From contig OW203747.1 of assembly GCA_934045075.1 (NCBI GenBank), forward strand, positions 6,344,357 through 6,408,356: DNA of 64,000 nucleotides. The letters are read 5' to 3'. Positions 10,786 through 21,102 of this stretch are shown here, one piece after another (the first letter of the stretch is position 1; each line of letters starts with the position of its first letter). The stretch comes from Yponomeuta sedellus (taxonomy: Eukaryota > Arthropoda > Insecta > Lepidoptera > Yponomeutidae). A program made the position numbers and the translations under genes. The notes beneath the pieces were generated by a model. The model did not search any database. It was not told the origin of the DNA and saw nothing but the letters and a program-made list of their open reading frames with translations.

Positions 10786-11054
10786 TACCTAATACTGAAA
10801 GGTTTTTCATATGGGGTGTAAGATAATCCTATTTTTAAAATTGTGTTTAGACACGATCAAACCTCGACTTTGTTTCGGCCAAATATATCGGTAACTTTTA
10901 TCCGATCGAAATGTCAAGTCCACAGTGAATTAAAACGTAATGCGTTTGTATGGATTCTCGCGTTGGCCCTTCAAAAATAGCCATCTTGTCTGTACAAGAA
11001 CGATAATCGGACAAAATGTAGTTTTTAGAGTGGAGTTTTTTTTCCCGCTGCCTT

Positions 11055-11176
11055 TTTCTCCACTACATTACGGCCCGAAGGCGGCGGCTTTCACTTTCAT
11101 GTTACATTGTACTTTGAAATTCAGCAAACAGAATGTAAATTCTTTACGTTGAAATAAATTGAATTGAATTGAATGG
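11055..11176 (+). mobile_element. Retroposon 3' tail with TTGAA repeats
   Basis: CCACTACATTACGGCCCGAA, then TTCAGCAAACAGAATGTAAA, then TACGTTGAAATAAATTGAAT with short pentamer repeats at the end. The reverse copy at 34,008-34,120 shares the same order. This is consistent with a non-LTR 3' end. Confidence 0.5.
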
Positions 11177-11466
11177 AATATGTAGAGCCTATACAGATTT
11201 CCTGAGCTAGTTGCTTATTTGCTCATAAAGACATCGTCTTCTAATGTTCACACATATATTAGCGCTTTAATTGGTAGGTTGGCGATTAAATAAATGTTAG
11301 GAACTATACGCGTTTTTACGTAAGTTTCGTAATCTGATCTGCGTCACGTTGTATGTTAAGTACGTTCGGTAAGATACAACATCTGAAATGTATTTGACAT
11401 AATCTTTCATAGGTCATAAAGTGGGGCTTTATTGTGATACTTAGTATTTTGAGGGTTGTACTTTCG

Positions 11467-11585
11467 TGAGGGTTGCGGGTCAGAAATGGATCAGATTATC
11501 ACAGGAACGTGAGGAATGGCGCGGTAAAAAGGAGGCCTATGCCCAGCAGTGGGTTGATGTCGGCTGATTATAGATAGATAGATAG
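11467..11585 (+). mobile_element. LINE 3' end with TAGA-repeat tail
   Basis: The frame reads GQKWIRLSQEREEWRGK, then EAYAQQWVDVG and stop, followed by ATAGATAGATAGATAG. This is the C-terminus of a non-LTR endonuclease/reverse transcriptase with a microsatellite-like tail. Confidence 0.75.
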
Positions 11586-11589
11586 TATT

Positions 11590-11750
11590 TTTACATAGCC
11601 TATTTGTCCACTACAGGACAGGCTATGTCTCATAGACAGTCCGTGGGCTTAATTACCGCGCGTGCCCTCTGCGGCATTACAAGCGCTGAGGTAAGTGAAC
11701 ACCTCATACACTCGGATTTCCTCGCCATGTGTTTCTTCTCGATACTATAA
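11590..11750 (-). repeat. SINE fragment (reverse)
   Basis: Shares CCTCATACACTC and the GCGCGTGCCC block with the copy at 42,145-42,300. The tRNA head is absent. Confidence 0.45.
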
Positions 11751-11789
11751 AACGGCCAAACCGTACCGTAAAAATACAAAAATTTAACC

Positions 11790-12190
11790 CAAGGGCCGGT
11801 TTATGAATTGAGAATTTCACTAAGTAGAGAGAGAGAGAGATCTTAAGGTGCTTAGGGGCGCTAACTAGCGCCACCAATGGAATATAAAGCATAACTTGTT
11901 TTATGCCACACCTGGCAATAAAGTGGTTTTTTCCGCACGCTGCGCGTTCGGAAAAAGCCGCTTTCTGGCCAAGTGTAGACATAAAAAGATGTACACAACA
12001 CGGGAGGTAATAAAGAAAGCTCTCGATCGCATATTTACGTCCCTCGCTTGCAGCTCGGGCCGCAAACTTCTGCGATCTCGGCCTTTCTTTGTATTACCAC
12101 CCTAGTTGTGTAATGTACTATTATAATACGTTTTTATCAAAAAGTGAACGTGAGAAATCTTAACAACTGTGATAACTATTCTGAACGTCA
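11790..12190. mobile_element. Nested MITEs
   Basis: An outer element (CTAACTAGCGCCACCAATGG near 11,860 and AAGTGAACGTGAGAAATCTT near 12,140) has a relative at 35,375-35,500 that lacks the middle. The middle holds a snap-back around 11,922-11,965 (TTTTTCCGCACGC / GCGTTCGGAAAAA) and a TIR unit at 11,994-12,112. The left arm of that unit is ACACAACACGGGAGGTAATA and the right arm is its imperfect complement ending CTAGTTGTGT. Confidence 0.55.
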
Positions 12191-12716
12191 GCTGAACGGA
12201 ATAGTCATGTCCTATATTTTAATATGAATGTTCCTTAATATGAGATTGTACGAGAACTTTTTATCGGAGTACAAAGCGAACGAAGACGCGGGCACAGCCA
12301 GTAAATAATTAACTGTACAATGTACAAGTGGCATAGTTCTTTTTTTGTACCCAATCATCAAGATGCTTTTTCGACCATAGTTTAGTATTACCAAAACGGG
12401 TGTTTTTGCGACGCAAACTGGCGGTATAACTGTACATGCAGCCGGCTTGCCATATGGAATAGAGGATACAGCCCTATAAGGCAACTTTGCCATCAGAAAA
12501 TCGAGTTGGGTATCGATATATTTATTTATAAGGCATTTGCAGCCTGCCTCGGCAATTTTAGTTTCGGAATTCGAATGAATGCTTAACTTTTTTGCGGTCA
12601 GTGTTTGAATTATTCTTAATTTAAATATGCACTTTTAACGTTTTAAGTGGCCAAGTCGGGTTTGAGATGAAAAAAAGAGTCAGTTTAGGGTGTCCGTAAT
12701 TTTAATCATTAGATCT
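12191..12716. other. No gene recognised
   Basis: AT-rich sequence. The 93-codon minus-strand frame at 12,212-12,493 has no recognisable motif and no splice context. Confidence 0.35.
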
Positions 12717-12983
12717 GTGTGGTCTCGGCCTAGATAATACGAGTAGCACCAACCCGATTCTTCCCGCGGGTGTCATAAAAGGCGACTAAGGCACACAAAC
12801 CGGGGGGTGGGCAGCAGTGCCCCCTGCAGTGCAATTCCACCGAACTGCGATCCCCAATGCGATGCCCATAATCCCCACGCAGGCCCAGCGTGGGGATTAT
12901 GGGCATTACCCCCTATGATAGCACAACGTGGCGCTCTTCAGGGGAGGGCTACGTCCAGCAGTGGACTAGTATAGCCTGATGAC
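12717..12983 (+). repeat. 'C' family retroposon, near full length
   Basis: Forward copy from GGTCTCGGCCTAGATAATAC through AGTGCCCCCTGCAGTGC to TCCAGCAGTGGACTAGTATA. The direct GCGTGGGGATTATGGGCAT block is duplicated inside. Confidence 0.75.
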
Positions 12984-13062
12984 GCGGCCACAGATACTCA
13001 AAAATACCTACAATATTTTTACGATAATTAAAAACCTCCGAATGTGTTGTGGTTGAATGTGC

Positions 13063-13545
13063 TGGTCCCAACATGTATGTAGCGAGACTCGGGTGTGGCA
13101 AAAGAAGCAAGAAAGTAGAATTAATGCAGTAGAAATGAGGTCCTTGAGAAGTATGTGTAGTGTTACTTTGAATGACAGGATACGCAATAGTCTGATTAGA
13201 GAACGTTGTGGACTGAGGAGGATGTAGTGACTAGAATTGAGAAAGGAATGTTGCGTTGGTTTGGACATGTGGAGAGGATGAACGACGAAAAATTTACCAA
13301 ACATATATATATATTGCGAATGTGAGTGGAAGGGCTGGTGAGGGACGTCCCAGGCGGACATACAGCGATCAAATAGGGGATGTATTAGCAAAATGAAATA
13401 TAAAAAGTACCCGGAACCGGCGGCGTGCGTGCATGCAACGACTTATGAAGGTTGATGAAGCGAAGATGATCTGTCAGGATCGTGACAAGTGACAGTCCCT
13501 GGTCTCTGCCTACCCCTCTGGGATACAGGCGTGAGGTTACGTATG
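13063..13545 (+). mobile_element. LINE 3' end, 'RLMNVxEAK' family, longest copy
   Basis: In shifting frames one can follow RSLRSMC-like, [21 protein letters not shown], [35 protein letters not shown] and SAYPSG blocks. Several stops and frameshifts break it (for example around 13,230 and 13,395). An ATATAT insertion sits inside at about 13,302. It is a dead 5'-truncated LINE. Confidence 0.75.
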
Positions 13546-13899
13546 TAGAATGTGTTAGTAAGAGAGAATCATAAGTAAAGTTAGACTCTCCAAGGTTTGA
13601 TGAAATCCCATATAGAAATAAGCTTGCCTTTGCAATGTTATTTTTCAATGTACCTAATATGTTTCGTGAGCTCTGAAGTGTCTCCGATCTATACTATTTT
13701 ATTAACAGGTTAGAAATGGAACACCTAATAAGATTTTATGCAATTTCGAGGTTGACTCGTTTAAAAGTTGTTAGTATTGACTGTGGTATAGTCAAGAACC
13801 TTTGCTGACCCTGTATATCCAGTACTTTTATTAGTATTGTTAGAACTTTTAATTTAATCTTGTTTATTAGGCATGTAAAACAGATCACCATATTTCGAT

Positions 13900-14044
13900 A
13901 TCAACCCTTGTAAATCCCCACTGCTGGGGCACGGGTCTCTTCCTGCATCGCTGGTAGGTTAGGCCATACTCCACCCCTGGGGCCAAGTCCGGGTTGGTGG
14001 AGGATTGTAAGACAGTGCCGGGCCTTACTTGCAGAATTATCAGG
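13900..14044 (+). repeat. SINE 'S' family, 5' fragment
   Basis: From TATCAACCCTTGTAAATCCC to about the TTACTTGCAGAATTATCA position. The rest is missing. Confidence 0.75.
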
Positions 14045-14554
14045 CCAAAATAATTGTAGTACATTCTAGTTTTAAATTGGACTGACACTCAAAGTTTACA
14101 TGCACATTAAAATACATAGAAAAACTAATTAAGGTTGTCATCATATTTAGGAACGATGAGTCGAGCATTAAGGCTTATATTCAGAAACACAGCGTTGAGC
14201 TACACTTAACGTGAACTAAGCTGAACATCGGTTGGGCAATCTCAACGGAGACTCAAGAATTTTGTATTCACAGTCAATATCTCGACTCGAACTGAGCTAA
14301 GCCACGGCCCAGGCTAAACTTACTCGAGCGTGTAATCTGTGGTAGAGTTTTTGACGTTACTGGTTGCGAATTGCCAATTCAGGTCTCCATTTCATCCTCA
14401 GAGATAGCCCAAATAGCGATAAATCGCTTAAACTGGCAACACTGATTGTGAATACAAAAAAAAGGTTACTTCACAACAGGTTAGTTAGATTTCTCAAATT
14501 GCCTCCACTTTCTTCGTCATTGCCACCTTGAGTCTGAGCTAAGTCGCCGAAATC
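14045..14554. other. No gene recognised
   Basis: Contains a block near 14,395-14,445 (AGATAGCCCAAATAGCGATA, then GGCAACACTG) resembling sequence in the 3.7-kb duplication near 20,610-20,660. It is probably a degenerate dispersed repeat. Confidence 0.3.
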
Positions 14555-14735
14555 CTAACTAGGGTTTCCTCACGATGTTTTCCTTCACACGCAGCAAATG
14601 GTTTTGCTATTATAACTTCACAAAAGTACATAACTTAGAAAATAAAATCATTCGAACTTTCGATTCTAACCTACGACCTCACGATTCAGAAGACGGCCTT
14701 CTACTGCCCCGCTACCACCGCTCCGAGACAAGCTT
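14555..14735 (-). repeat. tRNA-headed SINE ('P' family), reverse
   Basis: GGTTTCCTCACGATGTTTTC, then ACCTACGACCTCACGATTCA and CCCGCTACCACCGCTC, in the same order as the 2,893-3,163 copy. It is diverged. Confidence 0.65.
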
Positions 14736-14993
14736 TATAGAGAAAACTAAAGAGGATCTTACACTTAAATTGTCTTTTAAATTCTTATTATAGTACCTAT
14801 TGAACTAAAACTTTTGTAGGCACCAAACATTACTAGCCGAAGCTCAGTCACACATCCTGCAGACTTGCGGTGACTTTAGCAGCACCCACGAAAAGGTAGG
14901 TGTGAAATACACGATAATCAGTTGGGATAATAGTGAAGTCAAGTAACCTTCGGTGACATGTTAACGCACTCTGCTTAACCAAACAGAAAGTGG

Positions 14994-15312
14994 TAGAAAC
15001 CCGTCACTCTCTCTAGTACCTACCTTTGTTTGATAAGCAAGATACAGATGATCGCTGGTAAACCTTCATTTTTTTGACCGTAAAAAAAGGTCTTTAAAAG
15101 GGGACAGAGTTTAATTTAAGCTTGTTAGTGAGTTTAAGTTTAAGTCAAATGACTTACTTACATTAGTAAAATACTTAAACTTACTGACAACCTTAAATTA
15201 AACTCTGTGCCCTTGCGTTAAGACTTTTTTACGGTCAAAAAAATGAAGGTTTACCAGCGAGCATCTGTATCTTGCTTATCAAACAAAGGTACTAGAGAGA
15301 GCGACGGGTTTC
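14994..15312. mobile_element. Foldback MITE, TA-flanked
   Basis: Long terminal inverted repeats of about 140 bp: the left starts GAAACCCGTCACTCTCTCTA and the right ends with the complement, including GACGGGTTTC. TA sits on both sides, as expected of Tc1/mariner-type insertion. The arms stay paired through GATAAGCAAGATACAGATG and TGACCGTAAAAAAAG. Confidence 0.75.
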
Positions 15313-15409
15313 TAAACGGGAACGGGACGGAAAGGCTAAATGCCTTCGGACCTATATTTTTATGTAATATTTTATGTACACCTCCCTGACTATCTTTATC
15401 TTTCAGTCC

Positions 15410-15470
15410 TATCAATCCAAAGGTTGTCTGGAAGAGATCGCTTTTAGCGATAAAACCGCCAATTGTTACT
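15410..15470 (+). repeat. 'B' family fragment
   Basis: TCCAAAGGTTGTCTGGAAGA, then GATCGCTTTTAGCGAT and an AAACCGCC block. Same family as 52,033-52,140. Confidence 0.6.
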
Positions 15471-15545
15471 AATACTATTAAACTTAATTATATAAGTTTT
15501 TCATGTACTCTCAAAAACTCTGTATGATGAATATGATGTTAACAA

Positions 15546-15839
15546 ACCTTGGTATGTGCCCAGTGCTGGGCCACGGGTCTCTTCCTGTATCGCAGGAAGG
15601 TTAGGCTATACTCCACTATAGGGGCCAAGTTCGGGTTTGGAGGAGGATTGTAAGACAGTGGCGGGCCTTACCGTCAGAACTTATCAAGCCGCCCATAAGA
15701 CCTTTGACATGGCTTAACGACTGCCATTGTATGACACCAACGGCTTAAGCTTCCTTGCGAAGCATGGAAGTGCTCGACTAACTTTAACCTTAGTGATTAA
15801 TTCCAATCACTCGGTTCCACTAGGCCGCGAGCGCTTCAG
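15546..15839 (+). repeat. SINE 'S' family, internally deleted
   Basis: Runs from TGCCCAGTGCTGGGCCACGG to GGCCGCGAGCGCTTCAG. The block between GTGCTCGAC and TTTAACCTTAGTGATTA is missing. Confidence 0.75.
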
Positions 15840-17276
15840 AAATCGTTAATCGTAAGACAGTGGCGGGCTTTACTGTTGTAATTAATAAAATTTTATTCTT
15901 TAGAAGTAACTGGCACTAAGCCTCAGGTGCATGAGATTGTGGTACCTTTAGCATTCCACAAGATAACGAGAGCAAACTAATCTGGCTGTTGACAGTTAGC
16001 GATAGGCGACCTACCACACAGTAACTCTTATTGCGAGTGTCGCAAGAGCCAGTATTGAATCGAAATTGGCACACGCGAGTATTGGTGACTCTACAGTCTG
16101 AGGCGCGTAGTGGGTTGGAAAATCTGAGTAGGATTCTGTACGAAATCTAAGACAAAGATTGATAAAATGTACTTGAATGAATGAATGAATGATTGAATGA
16201 ATGATTTATTTGCCACAAACAAATATGCTTACCATTATCATTGTCACACGAACACTTTATTTTATAACAAAATTTATAAAATAAAGTGTTCGTGTGATAA
16301 TGATACTATTTCAGCGTTTACTGTTTCTATTCGAAACAGCGCTGATTTTCAAATAGCACCTTCACACCAAATAAGAAATAACGTGTCACGCAGGTAGGGC
16401 TTAACATGAAAAGAACTTAAATAATTAATTAAAAATTAATAAATAAATAAATACATTTGTTCCAACTTGGGAATATTACAGAAAATTATTACAAAACCTT
16501 TTTGGTTTGCTTCTTCTAGAGCTGTCTCTTCTTGGATAACAACTTTGGAGGGTCAACCAGCCTGAAGAGATTTATCTCTTTTGCAAATCCTCGCAGAATA
16601 AATACGACGACTTTTCAATAGAATCAGTGTTTTATTTACAAGAGCGTGTTGCTTGCGCAAATATTTTTACAGGAAGAAAAAACAAAAGACGACTTATAGA
16701 AAAAAATAAGTTTCAAGTAGCAAGGAGGTTGCAAACTTTTTGGCAGGCGCAAACACCGATTTTCTCAGGAAAGAGCGTGGCTGAACGTTACTTAAGGATG
16801 AAATTCTCAATGCAAAAATCATCCCTAAGTCACGTACGTGTTTTTAGTTACTCGTTACGCACTCGCTAACCGTGAAAAAACACATCAGTTAAGTATTTAC
16901 TTAGCAAAATTCTCAATTCAGAAACTGGCCTTTACATAGATATATACCTAGATGTAACGGTGCAAACCTCTTTACACCATTTTTTATATTTCTTTTTCTA
17001 TCTATCATTTTTAAATATTTAAAATTATGTCACACATTTTCGAGATTTCCCTCATTTTCATCATTACTACCTAGTTTACATCTTGACTAGACCTGACTAT
17101 TTTTACCTGCTAAAGTTATCTGTTTTTATTATAAATATAAAATGAATAAAACAGTACAAAATATAAAGCACAAAGTTACAGTCGTTCCAGTTTTATTATT
17201 TATAAAAGTTCTACAACACTACATAGATAGATAGAGAACACTTTATCTTCTATCTTCTTCTATATAGTATAAAAAA
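15840..17276. other. No gene recognised; one hairpin and a lone MITE end
   Basis: A strong hairpin lies at 16,238-16,302 (arms with ACACGAACACTTTATTTTAT and complement). A single MITE end (AATTCTCAATTCAGAAAC) lies near 16,905-16,925. The 80-codon frame at 16,627-16,869 is not recognised. The rest is AT-rich. Confidence 0.4.
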
Positions 17277-17445
17277 TAATCGCTGAATGTGTTGGTAAGC
17301 GCAAATCTCGAGAGCAGCTGAACCAACTTCGCTAATTCTTTTTTTGGATATTCCTCGAAGTACGAGGATGGTTCTTAAGAAGGGGAAAATAAAAAAAAAG
17401 AATCGACTGTCAGGGCGGTACGAAGTTAGTTGGGTCAGCTAGTCT
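17277..17445 (+). mobile_element. Helitron-like unit
   Basis: CGCTGAATGTGTTGGTAAGC at the left and GTTGGGTCAGCTAGT at the right. The left breakpoint of the 3.7-kb duplication (about 17,404) lies inside it. Confidence 0.5.
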
Positions 17446-17460
17446 ATCTATCTTCTTCTA

Positions 17461-17650
17461 TAGTATAAAAATGAATCGCTGAATGTGTTGGTAAGCGCAA
17501 ATCTCGAGAGCGATTTTGCTAATTATTTTTTTAGAATATTCCTTGAAGTACGAGAATGGTTCTTACGGAGAGAAAAAATATATATATAGAGAATCGATAG
17601 TAGGCGGTACGAAGTTCGCTGGGTCAGCATGTAGCTGACCCAGCGAACTT
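17461..17650 (+). mobile_element. Helitron-like unit ending in a hairpin of its own terminus
   Basis: A second copy immediately follows. Its 3' terminal block AAGTTCGCTGGGTCAGC (17,612-17,628) is followed after 5 bases by its perfect complement (17,634-17,650), so the end has been mirrored. The copy at +3,699 is the same. Confidence 0.55.
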
Positions 17651-18405
17651 AATTGAATATAAAAAAGGAAATTACGCAGAAAATACTTAGAAAACAAACT
17701 CTTAAATAAGACCGTATAGTTTTGGTTCTTCTTTCTAGCTTCTTGCACACAGTGAGGTATGACGTCTTTACCTGACTACGAAAGTAAAAGAGGGGCTTCA
17801 TGTAAATGGGGCATACGTATTGATTACAAAGCCAGTTAATTGTAGGTCAGTAGAATGTTTAGTAAACATGGTGGGTAGTCGCATTAGTGGTATATTTATA
17901 AACACAGCGAGTAGTCAATCGACTACTAGTGACCTAAAGCTATTGTTACTGAGTAGGCCACACGTAAAAGTAAAAAGGCTAATTGCTAGAGTTCTTAAGC
18001 CGACGGGCTAAGGACTAGAGTGGAACGAAAGGTATTAAGGTAGAAATCTCTTTTCGAAACACCCGCTGAAAGGTATTCAAACGACGTTAATTAAGTTTTC
18101 ATCAAGTAGCCAGGCAATTATTTTAAGTCCGGCTAATTAAATCGCGTTTACTACTTTCGCAAGTACGGAATTGCTTAAATAGCTTCCTGTACCTATATAA
18201 ATATTTGTTACCATGTCTTTCACGAAAAGTCAAGGGATTAACATTTTATGATTTTTTTTTCCGATAACCTATTATGTATCTATAGTAGATACTGACATAG
18301 AGTTTTAAAATTCAATGGTACCTATTTATAAAAAAATAACAAGTTTGGCTGTGTCGGGAATCTTCTGACAGACAGTAACCATTAAAAAAAAGAAAACAAT
18401 CTAAC

Positions 18406-18589
18406 CTTTTCGCGTCTTCCAGTACAGTTTCCTCAAGTAATAAGCGGCGGCGACCAACAATAATGCTGCGATAAATGCACCTATAGCCGCGCCAGCCACG
18501 CTGCCAGCACCATAACACGCCTGTTCTTGACCAAAGGCAACTGGCACAAACACGGCAAGCAGCACGAGATTTAAAAAAACAACACCCAT
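18406..18589 (-). CDS. First coding exon of a small signal-peptide/transmembrane protein (copy 1)
   Basis: Starting at the ATG complementary to 18,587-18,589 (context GAAAATATGG), the exon encodes 61 residues. It opens with a hydrophobic leader (GVVFLNLVLLAVFVPVAFG, then GQE as a likely cleavage site). A short ACYGAGSVAG stretch and one transmembrane helix (roughly residues 31-50, AAIGAFIAALLLVAAAYYL) follow, then a basic cytoplasmic start (RKLYWKTRK). The frame runs into AAAAG|GTTAGA, a plausible splice donor leaving phase 1. The next exon should be at lower coordinates, but I found none in the window. An upstream TTG-initiated extension is not supported. I do not recognise the family. The small-residue-rich helix suggests a single-pass type I protein. 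Confidence 0.6.
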
Positions 18590-21102
18590 ATTTTCCTCTT
18601 TTTGCAAACTTTACAAATCACGCTCCCCAACCTCCTTTGACATCACTATGGCACATTTAAAAAGTTTCGATTCAAAAATGGAACCGATCACATTTGTGTT
18701 CCGGAATGCGGTTTTATTTTTTTTCTTTTTCGGATTTTCTTAACGGCGAGGACGTGCGCCGCGTCAGCCAGCGCGGTCGACTGTGGAACCTCATTGGCCA
18801 CTTGGTCAGGCTTGTATTGCCTCTTGGTTGCTGCAGGGCATTATGGTTCCTATGTAGAGGTGATTAAGCTAGAATTTGAGTGTCACAGAGATGTGTGTAG
18901 AGAACGTGTTTGGTTTGGACAGCGATTTAGTGTGCGTCGTGGTAGCGGCACCACCTGTGGAAATGATAGCGATTTAACAACTCTATTGTTCACGAACAAT
19001 CAACAACTCTTACAGAGAATATAAGCTCGCCTTTGTACATTTTTAATTTCCATAATAAATGGCCGCCTCGACTCAGGATAAATAAAAAAACTATTGAAAA
19101 TTTTAATTTGCTTACACATTGGAAGTGGTTTACGGAAAAAACTATTGGCACCTACTGAAGAAAAGGTTTTCATTTTTGCTTAGTTCAAGAACATCTTTTA
19201 TCGTCATCATTAAAACGACCATTTAGCAACTTTACAAAAACTAACTACAAATAAAAAAAACATTTCATCCCATAAAATTTAATTTATTTTTCCTATGTGC
19301 CGTAGGTTGGCTGGCTAGGTACAGTCAACAGTAGATTGACATTCATATTTTTGTTGCAGTCGCCCGTGGTGTTTCCTTGTAGAGTGCATGCAGTACACTT
19401 CTCCGACTCTCTAAGGTTTGCTTTGGAAGAAATCTCTTTCAGAGATAAGCTCGCCTTTGTACATGTTATTTCTTATGTAATGTCCTGTGAAATGTTTCGT
19501 GTGCAATAAAGTAAATATAATAATAGGATTGGTGTTCTCTTAGACTTCGAATCAGTAGGCACGGAAACAAATTCATAAGGTCAAATCAGGTTCCAAAGCG
19601 ATTCCAATCGTCTCGTACTAGGTAATTGGACGGTGGGTCGATTGGAATCGATCAGAATTTGCCGCTCGTAGTTTAAGAGCCGAGAAGCTGAAATGAGTGG
19701 TCCGCCCACCTTGACGCACACCGCTTACCTGTCGTTGACGACATCAAGCGCTTGCGCAGGTAGATATCATATGCTCACATACCGCGCTTTGCTTACTTAT
19801 CTGGATATGTCTTCGCGATAACAAACCTTAGGCTAATGGCTTTAGGGCACAGTTTTTAATGTGTCGAGTAAATTTTTATACGCTAACAAATGCATTATAT
19901 ATAATTTAATAGCTATTGTTAAATCCAACACGTACCACTCATCAGCTTCATATTTTATTATGACTTTGAGATTTGGTTGAACATAGGTAGGTACTTACTC
20001 AAAGTCATTCAAAGTCAAACTGGACCGTTACTTTGTAGCATATTCGTCGTAGTACACTATCGATAAACTTACGGGGTACAAGTTATTTTGTTAAGAACCT
20101 ATATATATTCCGAAATACGTCATCTTCCCTACAAAAGACATCAACGCCTTTTATGCAGCACCAACAAACTATTATTAAAAAAATATTTTCAGTTAAATCA
20201 GTGAGACCTGTTGACGTTTTGAAGCCTTTTGAGTACAAATCTATCTTTGTTCTAACCATGGAATGCTTCATTCATGGTGAACCGGAGACTCCATAATTCT
20301 ACATTGGCTTCCCGGTGTAAATCTTGTGCAAACCTAATTAAAAAAAAACTGCTGTCATTAGCAAACATTCTGATAAATATTTTTAAATTGTTGTTATACC
20401 TACAAGGAATTGAAACTTTTTGTAATCGGTACCTATATTTCAATTAAATTTTCAAATAATTCAGAACTCTAAAATGAGTGTTCCCATTGATATTTATGTA
20501 TCTCACGGATATATCCGTGATGTATTTTATCAAATTGCGTGTTACAGAATAAAATACTCGTAAAAATATTTTGTTTCAAAATGTTTCTGGCGGCTGGCTG
20601 TCACATTCAGTGCTGCCAGATAGGGCTATTTATCGCTACTTAGGCTATCTCAAAACGTGAAATAGCGACAAAAATTGCAATCGGTGAACAGTCGCCAATT
20701 GGTGACTTTTGGGCAACTTTGGAATATAGAACAATTTTTTTTTGCGTTGTTGTGTTCGCATCAATTTAATTTGTTTTTTTATTTGTCGATGTGCCGCAAA
20801 GGTTTGAATTACTTAAAAGCGGCATTTGATTTGCAACGTCACGTTGTTTTCATATTGAGAGCCAATTTTAGAAAACAGCTACATAGAAAATTACCACATT
20901 TCTACTTTATAAAAGGCATTTTAATGCAGAAGTTTTGGGCTATGTCTTAAAATCCGTGCTAGAACATAGGCGTACAAAAACATAGGCAATTTTTGGGCGA
21001 CTGTTTTTCTAAACTATGGTGATATGGGCCTGTGAGCTGCTGGCAACACTGGTGAAATTAACAAAATTCGATTTTTTGACGCGTGGGGCCGGTAATTAAT
21101 TT

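Larger units (their letters stand above)
17404..21102. repeat. 3,699-bp tandem duplication, copy 1
   Basis: The sequence from CGACTGTCAGGGCGGTACGA (17,404) recurs 3,699 bp later. All open frames in the unit recur at exactly that offset with identical translations, and I saw no substitution in the lines I compared. The junction with copy 2 at about 21,101-21,103 has a 2-base TC overlap. It contains a membrane-protein first exon (18,406-18,589, minus), a 'B' repeat at 19,405-19,530, and a CACGGATATATCCGTG palindrome near 20,504. It is either a very recent duplication or an assembly duplicate. Confidence 0.9.

Noticed and set aside
18794..19024. Plus-strand 76-codon frame in each duplicate copy
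   Set aside because: No recognisable domain, no splice signals of quality, and its conservation is only due to the duplication.
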